18,841 nt of DNA from Treponema sp. (lineage in GTDB: Bacteria; Spirochaetota; Spirochaetia; Treponematales; Breznakiellaceae). A program made the translations under genes and the position numbers. Location of the stretch: assembly GCA_031255615.1 (NCBI GenBank), contig JAIRSD010000147.1:1-18841 (forward strand). The letters are read 5' to 3'. The notes under the pieces are model-generated. The model saw only the letters and a program-made list of their open reading frames with translations, was not told the DNA's origin and searched no databases. The first letter of the stretch is position 1. Each line of letters opens with the position of its first letter. This document shows, piece after piece, positions 13,508 to 18,841 of this stretch.

Positions 13508-14524
13508 ATGGCAAATATCGGGTTTAGTACCGTTGGCGTAACGTCCCTGGACAGCGTGCCCTTCGGATCGCCGCAATGGTGGTCCCTCCTGGGCAAGCTG
13601 ATCTGGAAGTACAAATTTGTGTACCTCTTTATGGTCGGCCCCTCCCTGGCCCTGATCATCGTCTTCCGTTACCTGCCCATGCCGGGAATTTTCCTGAGTT
13701 TTGAAAGTTTCAGGCCCGTCTTCGGGAAAAAGGGACTCTACGATTTTCTTTTTTCAAGCCAGTGGGTGGGGCTTGCCCAGTTTAGGCGCATGCTGCACGA
13801 GCCGGAATTTTTCCGGGCCTTTGGCAACACCCTGATTATTTCTTTTATGAAGCTGATCGCCGGTTTTCCCTTCCCCATTATCCTGGCCTTGATGATCAAC
13901 GAAGTACGGCTGCCCAATTACAAACGGTTTATGCAGACCGCCTTTACCTTTCCCCACTTTCTTTCCTGGGTGGTGGTGGCGGGCATCGTGCTGAACCTGT
14001 TTGGGGACGCGGGGGCCGTAAAAAAAGTGGCGGTCCTGTTTCGGCCCGAATTGGCCGACAACTGGAATTTCCTTTACAAGAGCGCCTATTTCCGCTGGAC
14101 CCTGGTATGTCTGGATATATGGAAAGAGGCCGGCTGGGGCACCATTTTGTATCTGGCGGCCATTACCGGCATCGATCCCACCTTGTACGAGGCGGCTACC
14201 GTGGACGGCTGCAACCGGCTTAAACGGATCTGGTACATTACGCTGCCGGGAATTGCCGGGTACATCGTGATCATGTTTATCCTCAACATGGGAAATATTA
14301 TGAACGCCAACTTTGATCAGGTTTTTAACCTGTACACCGCCCCCGTTTTTGACGTGGGGGATATTATTGACACTTACATATACCGCCTTTCCTTCCAGTC
14401 CCAGACCGTTATGGACTACGGGTTCACCACCGCGGTGGGGCTGTTTAAAACGGTTATCAATTTCGCGCTTCTGATGAGCGCGAATTTTGTGGCCCGCCGG
14501 GCCGGATACGATGGAATTATCTAA
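13508..14524 (+). CDS. lplB: Carbohydrate ABC transporter permease, LplB type
   Basis: The 338-residue inner-membrane permease is the first gene of the importer. About six hydrophobic segments are visible, starting with KFVYLFMVGPSLALIIVF (37-54). The cytoplasmic EAA loop that contacts the ATPase is YEAATVDGCNRLKRIWYITLP (about 226-246). The motif RYLPMPGIFLSFESFRP is typical of LplB-type permeases, which pair with YtcP-type permeases in importers for oligosaccharides. No ATPase gene is in the cluster; systems of this kind commonly share an MsmK/UgpC-like ATPase encoded elsewhere. The ATG at 13508 follows GGGGGGAG. The next gene starts 10 bp after the stop. Expression is probably under LacI-type control through the operator at 13389-13409. 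Confidence 0.92.
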   Translation: MANIGFSTVGVTSLDSVPFGSPQWWSLLGKLIWKYKFVYLFMVGPSLALIIVFRYLPMPGIFLSFESFRPVFGKKGLYDFLFSSQWVGLAQFRRMLHEPEFFRAFGNTLIISFMKLIAGFPFPIILALMINEVRLPNYKRFMQTAFTFPHFLSWVVVAGIVLNLFGDAGAVKKVAVLFRPELADNWNFLYKSAYFRWTLVCLDIWKEAGWGTILYLAAITGIDPTLYEAATVDGCNRLKRIWYITLPGIAGYIVIMFILNMGNIMNANFDQVFNLYTAPVFDVGDIIDTYIYRLSFQSQTVMDYGFTTAVGLFKTVINFALLMSANFVARRAGYDGII

Positions 14525-14534
14525 GGAGACCCCT

Positions 14535-15455
14535 ATGAGTAACGCGGCAGACAGGCGGTTGGTCCGCCGGCGGCGCGGAAAGAATTCCGGTATCCGCCAG
14601 CCCATTGAGTTTATGGATGTTGTAATTTTTACGTTTCTTACCCTGTTCACCCTTATTATTGTGTACCCCTTTTACAATGTGATCCTGGTTTCCATTGTTC
14701 CCCAGTACGACTATGTGCGGTCCCCGTTTATGCTCTGGCCCCCCAGGGTGGAGTGGCACAGCTATAAATTTGTCTTCGATTCCCCCCTGCTTCTTAAGTC
14801 CATGGGCACGTCCACCCTGCTGATGGTGGTTGGAACCGCATACAATATGCTGCTTACGGTGCTGTTTTCCTACGCCATGACCCGGCCCATACCGGGGCGG
14901 CGGTTTTTCCGTTTTCTCATGGTCTTTACCATGTACTTTGGCGGGGGCCTTGTCCCCACCTACCTGCTGATGAAGGCCCTGGGGCTGCTGGACACCTTCG
15001 CGGTCATGTTCCTGCCCAGCGTGATCAGTATTTCCTACATGCTTATCGTGGCCAACAGCATGAGTAATATTCCGCTGGAGCTTACGGAATCCGCGGTGTT
15101 GGACGGGGCGAGTGAAATGAGGATTCTGTTCCAGATTATCCTGCCCCTGTCCCTGCCGATTTTGGCTACCTTTACCCTGTATTACGCGGTGGAACGCTGG
15201 AACGAGTGGTATTCCGCCATGCTCTACGTCAAGGACCAGGCCAAGTGGCCCCTCCAGTACGCCCTGCGGAAAATTATTTCGGACGCCAGTTTTATTTCCC
15301 AAAACGCCCCTCCGGGGGAGTACCGCCCTCCCAGCTATTCGGACGGCATCAAGATGGCCTGCATTATTGTAACGGTTTTTCCCCTTATGACGATTTACCC
15401 GTTTTTACAGCGTTACTTTTTGACGGGCCTTACCGCCGGCGCGGTGAAAGGGTAA
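14535..15455 (+). CDS. ytcP: Carbohydrate ABC transporter permease, YtcP type
   Basis: The 306-residue second permease has about six membrane segments, beginning with VVIFTFLTLFTLIIVYPFYNVILVS (29-53). Its EAA loop reads ESAVLDGASEMRILFQIILPLS (about 185-206), with the conserved Gly. The motif YFGGGLVPTYLLMKALGLLDT is characteristic of the YtcP/CUT1 group. The protein ends GLTAGAVKG, a typical C-terminus for this family. The ATG at 14535 is chosen because TAAGGAG precedes it; an in-frame ATG at 14487 would overlap the previous gene and has no ribosome binding site. It forms a heterodimer with the preceding permease. Confidence 0.93.
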   Translation: MSNAADRRLVRRRRGKNSGIRQPIEFMDVVIFTFLTLFTLIIVYPFYNVILVSIVPQYDYVRSPFMLWPPRVEWHSYKFVFDSPLLLKSMGTSTLLMVVGTAYNMLLTVLFSYAMTRPIPGRRFFRFLMVFTMYFGGGLVPTYLLMKALGLLDTFAVMFLPSVISISYMLIVANSMSNIPLELTESAVLDGASEMRILFQIILPLSLPILATFTLYYAVERWNEWYSAMLYVKDQAKWPLQYALRKIISDASFISQNAPPGEYRPPSYSDGIKMACIIVTVFPLMTIYPFLQRYFLTGLTAGAVKG

Positions 15456-15500
15456 CGGCCGCGCAGATCCGCGATTTCGCGGCCATAGGGCGGGAAATTG

Positions 15501-15537
15501 GGCCTGTTCAATAATCCGGTTGGTTATTGAACAGGCC
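15501..15537. repeat. Hairpin between permease and binding-protein genes
   Basis: GGCCTGTTCAATAA (15501-15514) and TTATTGAACAGGCC (15524-15537) form a perfect 14-bp stem with a nine-base loop. A half copy (GAACAGGCC) stands at 8119-8127, just downstream of the exported-protein gene. There is no T-run. It may stabilise the 3' end of the permease message or act with the next hairpin. Confidence 0.75.
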
Positions 15538-15560
15538 GTGCGCTTCGTTTTTAAGCGGTC

Positions 15561-15590
15561 GTTGTTCAGAAACTGGGATTTCTGAACAAC
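15561..15590. repeat. TTCAGAAA-type hairpin, copy 2
   Basis: GTTGTTCAGAAA and TTTCTGAACAAC pair with a six-base loop; the stem matches that of the hairpin at 7888-7923. It lies 100 bp upstream of the solute-binding-protein gene. The two adjacent hairpins could set the ratio of binding protein to permease by processing or partial termination. Confidence 0.78.
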
Positions 15591-15692
15591 TCTATTATAA
15601 AACCCTGCGGCTTGGTCCGGCGGCAGCCATCGGGCTGCCGAACAGGTCTCATCATATCCGGGGATCGACGCCCCGGAAAACAGGAGGAAAAG

Positions 15693-17312
15693 ATGAAAAA
15701 GAACATTCTTTTCGCGCTGCTCGTGCTATTTTTGGCGGGCATGGTTCCCTTAACAGCCGGCGGGCGGCGGGATGCCCCCGCCCCGGGCGGCGGCGCGGCG
15801 GAGGGCAAGTACGCGAAGCACCTTACGATCTCTACCACGGTTCTTGACGCGGAAAAAACCGGCAAGTCCGCCAAAGACAAATGGCTCTTTGACAAGTTCA
15901 ATATCGACTATAATCTTATCGCCGTAACCTGGGGCGACTGGAACGAAAAAACCCGCGCCATGATCGCCGGGGACGATATTCCCGACGTGCTGTGGTGGGA
16001 TATGAAGCTGAACAATACGGCGGAATTTAAAATTTGGGCGGAGGCGGGGGCCTTCCGGGAAATTGCCCAGGCGGATATTGACAAGCGGCCCAACCTTAAG
16101 GCCCTGCGGGATCGCCTGGTTTCCGACGATCAGATGCTGACGGTGAACGGGAAGCTCTACGGCTGGCCTGTGGCCCGTGCCCTGGAGCCCTATATGCGGA
16201 GCACCCAGTATATGCACTACATCTACCGCCGGGATTGGGCCCGTCAGGTGGGGCTTTATAAAGAAGGGGATGTGTATACCTGGGATGAAGCCAAGGCCCT
16301 GATTGACGCGGTAAAGCGGCAGGATCCCGGCAAGAACGGTTCCGGCAACACGATTGGCATTACCAATGAGGGCTGGGCCTTCCCCGGCCTGTATATGCAG
16401 CTTTTGGGCCTATCCCTCGATCGGGGGGACGGCTACCTGAACCGCAACACCTATATCGAAACCGCCAACGGGTATATCCCCTATTTTGCCACCCCCAACT
16501 ACCGGGCGGAACTTAAATTTGTCGCCGAACTGTACCGCAGGAATTATATCTGGCGGGATCAGATGTCCCTGCGGGGCAACGAGGGGCTTGATATGTTCCG
16601 TTCCGGCAGAGCCTTTATGTACTGCCACAACGGGGGTCCCAACTTCCTGAACAGCAATATTTATCCCCAGATGACGACCAACGGGGTTCTTTCGGATACC
16701 CAGGATGTGGGGCCCATGATTATCCTGAATCCCAAGGACAATGCCACCTATATGCTTATCGAGGTGGAAGATTACTGGTCCGTGGCCCATTTCCGGCACG
16801 GCCTGGAGAACGAGAAGTATGAACGGATCCTGGATCTGTGGGACTGGATTGCCAGCGATGACGGCAGGGCCTGGAAAGAGGCGGGGATTCCCGATGTGGA
16901 TTACCGGCGCACGGGGCCCACGGACATTCAACTGCTGTGGCCCAAGGCCGCGGATGGACGCTGGATTTCTCCCTATTCGGATTTTTCCTACCGCTACGCG
17001 GATCCGCCCACCCTTTCCCTGTTCTACCAGTCCCAGGTGGATCAGGCGGGCTTTGTTTCTTACGCCCCGGCCATTGATATTGTAAAGAACAATAAATATA
17101 ACTTTAAGATCCAAGCTTTTGACTGGGACCGGGCGAAGTTCGCCACCCCGCTGTACAACCAGTTTGGCGGTTTCCAGACCCAGAGCGAGGAATTTGAACG
17201 CCAGGTTTTGGCCTCCAACGAAGATGTGGATGCCATGCTGGACCGCTGGCTTAGAGAAATGGAGAGCCGCTGGAGGCCCGTGGCCGATGAGTTGAACAAG
17301 GCCTACCGGTAG
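15693..17312 (+). CDS. Carbohydrate ABC transporter substrate-binding protein
   Basis: The 539-residue extracellular solute-binding protein is of the large type that goes with LplB/YtcP permeases. MKKNILFALLVLFLAGMVPLTAGG is a signal peptide, probably cut at LTA-GG. There is no cysteine, so unlike the lipoproteins of Gram-positive homologues it should be free in the periplasm. The mature protein begins with a Gly/Ala/Pro-rich linker, then LTISTTVLDAEKT. Aromatic residues are abundant, as in sugar-binding clefts (DVLWWDMKLN, KLYGWPVARALEPYMRSTQYMHYIYRRDW, VEDYWSVAHFRHGLENEKYERILDLWDW). The ATG at 15693 is chosen for AGGAGG eight bases upstream and the clean signal peptide; a longer frame back to 15612 lacks both. 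A very strong terminator follows. Confidence 0.92.
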   Translation: MKKNILFALLVLFLAGMVPLTAGGRRDAPAPGGGAAEGKYAKHLTISTTVLDAEKTGKSAKDKWLFDKFNIDYNLIAVTWGDWNEKTRAMIAGDDIPDVLWWDMKLNNTAEFKIWAEAGAFREIAQADIDKRPNLKALRDRLVSDDQMLTVNGKLYGWPVARALEPYMRSTQYMHYIYRRDWARQVGLYKEGDVYTWDEAKALIDAVKRQDPGKNGSGNTIGITNEGWAFPGLYMQLLGLSLDRGDGYLNRNTYIETANGYIPYFATPNYRAELKFVAELYRRNYIWRDQMSLRGNEGLDMFRSGRAFMYCHNGGPNFLNSNIYPQMTTNGVLSDTQDVGPMIILNPKDNATYMLIEVEDYWSVAHFRHGLENEKYERILDLWDWIASDDGRAWKEAGIPDVDYRRTGPTDIQLLWPKAADGRWISPYSDFSYRYADPPTLSLFYQSQVDQAGFVSYAPAIDIVKNNKYNFKIQAFDWDRAKFATPLYNQFGGFQTQSEEFERQVLASNEDVDAMLDRWLREMESRWRPVADELNKAYR

Positions 17313-17345
17313 CGGACTGTCCGCGATACCGGCGGCTTTTCTCCG

Positions 17346-17393
17346 GGGCATCGCTAAAAACCCGGCTGGGGTTTTTAGCGATGCCCTTTTTTT
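17346..17393 (+). terminator. Intrinsic terminator of the ABC importer operon
   Basis: GGGCATCGCTAAAAACCC (17346-17363) pairs perfectly with GGGTTTTTAGCGATGCCC (17369-17386) around a five-base loop and is followed directly by seven T residues. This 18-bp stem is the only textbook terminator in the window and marks the end of the importer transcript 33 bp after the stop codon. Confidence 0.93.
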
Positions 17394-17490
17394 GGGCCGC
17401 CGGTGAACCGCTCCCCGATTGCCGCCCCGGGCCCTTTACGCCGGCGGCTCCCGCCCCCGGTACAACGCAAAAACGGCGGGGCACAGCGAG

Positions 17491-17577
17491 CGCGCAAGGG
17501 ATAGGAGCGGAATAAAAACCCGCAGGGTTTTTGTTAGAGCGGATAGCCCGGTCCCCGCCGCAGGCGGGGATGCGCCC
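17491..17577 (+). repeat. Structured dispersed repeat, copy E
   Basis: CGCAAGGGATAGGAGCGG, hairpin 1 (ATAAAAACCC/GGGTTTTTGTT), AGAGCGGATAGCCCGG, hairpin 2 (TCCCCGCC/GGCGGGGA, loop GCA) and TGCGCCCA. Hairpin 1 equals that of copy D and hairpin 2 equals that of copy B. It fills the 390-bp gap between the importer terminator and the dehydrogenase gene. No leading hairpin is evident. The rest of the gap (17578-17690) shows no convincing promoter; TTGACA at 17643 lacks a -10 box at proper distance. Confidence 0.87.
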
Positions 17578-17702
17578 AAAACATAACATTCGATACGCGG
17601 CATGTTCTAAACCGGGCATTGCCGCCTTTACACAGGGGCCGGTTGACATGGCTGCGGAACGGCGGAAGCGGCCCCCTCCTTATAAACGCGGCGGAGACAT
17701 CT

Positions 17703-18494
17703 ATGAACATGGACTACATCAATCGGATTTTTTGTCTGGACGGCAAAAAGGCTATCGTCACCGGCGGCAACTCCGGTATTGGCAGGGGCATTGCGAAGTC
17801 CCTGGCAAACCTGGGGGCGGAGGTAACGATTATTGGCCGGGATTCCGCGTCCATCGAGGAGGCTGCCGGGGAGCTGGCGGCCCTGGGTGCGAAGAGTGCG
17901 GGCTGCCGGGTGGACCTGACGAAGCGGGAGGAGATTGACCGCTTTTTTGACGGGTACTACGCGGAAAACGATGGGAAACTGGATATTCTGGTGGCCAACG
18001 CGGGGGTCTCCGTGATGAAGCGGGCCCTGGAGACCACGGCTGAGGAGCTGGACCGGCTGGTCAACACCAACCTGAAGGGGACTCTGTTTTGCTGCCGGCG
18101 GGCGGCGGAGGCGATGAAAAAGCAGAATCGGGGCAGCATCGTGATTACCACATCGGTCAATGCCCTGTACCCTCTGCCTTCCCAGGCGCTGTACACCAGC
18201 ACCAAAATTGCCCAGGAAGCCCTGATGCAGTGCCTGGCGGTGGATCTGGCGCCTTTTGGGATCCGGGTGAATACGATTGCCCCGGGCGCCGTCATCAGCA
18301 ACCTGGGCCGGGACAATCCCTTTCCCCGCAAACAGGAGGGGGATTGGAAAAAGATGCCCCGCCTGCCCCTGGGCCGGATTGGGGAACCGGAGGATATCGG
18401 CGACGTGGTGGCCTGCATGGTGACCGACGCATTCCGGTACCAGACCGGTTCCACCGTCCTGGTGGACGGGGGCCTGAAGCTGCGGAATGTGTAA
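17703..18494 (+). CDS. Short-chain dehydrogenase/reductase, possible D-mannonate (fructuronate) oxidoreductase
   Basis: The 263-residue protein is a classical SDR. The cofactor motif is TGGNSGIG (20-27), NAG is at 99-101, and the catalytic triad is S151, Y164 and K168 (YTSTK). APGAVIS follows the active site, and the C-terminus VLVDGGLKLRNV is typical. It would oxidise or reduce a polyol or sugar acid with NAD(P)H. Because a probable mannonate-dehydratase-type gene follows, fructuronate reductase, as in the SDR-type UxuB of Bacillus subtilis, is the most economical guess. Gluconate 5-dehydrogenase or 2-deoxygluconate dehydrogenase are close alternatives. The ATG at 17703 has GGAG eight bases upstream; an earlier frame start at 17619 is not supported. 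It is 111 bp from the next gene. Confidence 0.85.
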   Translation: MNMDYINRIFCLDGKKAIVTGGNSGIGRGIAKSLANLGAEVTIIGRDSASIEEAAGELAALGAKSAGCRVDLTKREEIDRFFDGYYAENDGKLDILVANAGVSVMKRALETTAEELDRLVNTNLKGTLFCCRRAAEAMKKQNRGSIVITTSVNALYPLPSQALYTSTKIAQEALMQCLAVDLAPFGIRVNTIAPGAVISNLGRDNPFPRKQEGDWKKMPRLPLGRIGEPEDIGDVVACMVTDAFRYQTGSTVLVDGGLKLRNV

Positions 18495-18544
18495 GGTCTG
18501 CGGCTCTGTTTCGGAACCGGAGTTTCGAGGCAGCCCCATGGCGT

Positions 18545-18572
18545 AGAATTGTTGTGTAAGAATTGTTCTGTA
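18545..18572 (+). repeat. 14-bp tandem direct repeat
   Basis: AGAATTGTTGTGTA is followed at once by AGAATTGTTCTGTA, one mismatch in 14, in the gap between the dehydrogenase and the next gene. It could be a tandem binding site or simple slippage. A loose hairpin (TTTCGGAAC/GTTTCGA, about 18508-18526) upstream vaguely resembles the TTCAGAAA hairpins. Confidence 0.5.
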
Positions 18573-18605
18573 AAACATATTGCGGAAAAACCTGGAAGGA
18601 GGCTT

Positions 18606-18841
18606 ATGATGATTTTAGCGGACGCGCTGCGGCCCAGCCCGGATCGTACCTGGGATTACGCCCTTCAAACCGGCATTACCCACGCGGTGGTGGGGGTGCC
18701 GCGGAACCAGCCGGGGGAAACCCCCAACAACAGGTTCGATCTTACCAGTTATTCCGACTGGAAGGCCCTGTATGACCTGTACGACGGGCGGGGCCTCAGG
18801 CCGGTGGTGGTGGAGGGGGCCCCGGAACCGGCCCACGAGAG
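18606..18841 (+). CDS. Probable mannonate dehydratase-type TIM-barrel protein, 5' fragment
   Basis: Only 78 codons are visible before the window ends. The start MMILADALRPSPDRTWDYALQTGITHAVVGVP, followed by a helix-strand unit (SYSDWKALYDLYDGRGLRPVVVEGAPEP), fits the first units of a TIM barrel related to mannonate dehydratase (UxuA family) or xylose-isomerase-like proteins. It does not resemble the E. coli UxuA N-terminus, which has a tryptophan-tyrosine-glycine motif, so it would be a different subgroup. If correct, it dehydrates D-mannonate to 2-keto-3-deoxygluconate, following the reductase step of the preceding gene. GGAAGGAGG ends five bases before the ATG at 18606. A second ATG follows directly. 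Confidence 0.5.
   Translation, partial: MMILADALRPSPDRTWDYALQTGITHAVVGVPRNQPGETPNNRFDLTSYSDWKALYDLYDGRGLRPVVVEGAPEPAHE

Noticed and set aside
1541..17577. The repeated AAGGGATAGGAGCGG elements as a CRISPR array
   Set aside because: Copies lie kilobases apart in both orientations, are about 90-130 bp long with internal hairpins, and have no regular spacers or cas genes.
17643..17686. A promoter for the dehydrogenase gene from TTGACA (17643) and TATAAA (17681)
   Set aside because: The boxes are 32 bases apart, about twice the workable distance, and no better partner for either was found.
1..18841. tRNA, rRNA or known riboswitch genes
   Set aside because: I found no cloverleaf with T-arm GTTCRA and acceptor pairing, no rRNA sequence, and no riboswitch core that I recognise on either strand.

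Overview
The window is GC-rich bacterial chromosome. The gene content suggests a free-living or gut-associated spirochaete of the Treponema type: a spirochaete/Bacteroidetes-like topoisomerase IV B subunit, a divergent EF-G-like GTPase, an LplB/YtcP sugar importer whose binding protein has no lipobox cysteine, and a lipoprotein with a LEA-14-type domain. This is inference from protein character; no rRNA or other definitive marker is present.

Layout. (1) 1-1256, minus: the N-terminal two thirds of a type IIA topoisomerase ATPase subunit, running off the left edge. (2) 1257-1720: intergenic, with two oppositely oriented hairpin modules that look like IS200/IS605 ends, then copy A of a structured repeat. 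(3) 1721-2815, minus: a long coiled-coil protein, divergent from an EF-G-like GTPase (2912-5002, plus). Their predicted promoters share one -35 sequence. (4) 5003-5461: the gap between convergent genes, filled by two inverted repeat copies (B, C) and three extra hairpins. (5) 5462-7339, minus: a two-gene operon of a LEA-14-like lipoprotein followed directly by an AlkZ-like winged-helix (HTH_42) protein. (6) 7340-8129: no credible gene, but a long perfect hairpin and copy 1 of a ~170-bp repeat. (7) 8130-8741, minus: an unrecognised exported protein, followed by a gap with repeat copy D. (8) 9265-12668, minus: a LacI-type repressor gene upstream of two tandem paralogous GH5-type glycosidases. 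(9) 12669-13507: the divergent control region between lacI and the transporter, with the second ~170-bp repeat. (10) 13508-17312, plus: two permeases and a solute-binding protein of a carbohydrate ABC importer, ended by a very strong terminator. (11) 17703 to the end, plus: a short-chain dehydrogenase and the start of a probable mannonate-dehydratase-type gene.

How it fits together. From 9265 to the end the window reads as one carbohydrate-use locus. The importer resembles LplB/YtcP systems that move oligosaccharides, including aldouronates, in other bacteria. The GH5-type enzymes lack signal peptides and would cut imported oligosaccharides in the cytoplasm. The dehydrogenase and the dehydratase-like protein could run fructuronate to mannonate to 2-keto-3-deoxygluconate. 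The LacI protein probably controls the locus: the motif ATTARGTAA lies just downstream of TTGACAGGG-type promoters in front of both lacI and the transporter.

The least ordinary feature is a family of six dispersed intergenic elements (A-F). Short conserved cores (CGCAAGGGATARRAGCGG, AGCGGATAGCCCGG, ATGCGCCC) are separated by hairpins whose stem sequences differ between copies while pairing is kept. This suggests selection or copying at the level of nucleic-acid structure. Other points are a likely leaderless mRNA for the coiled-coil gene and an EF-G-like protein without the catalytic histidine in G3.
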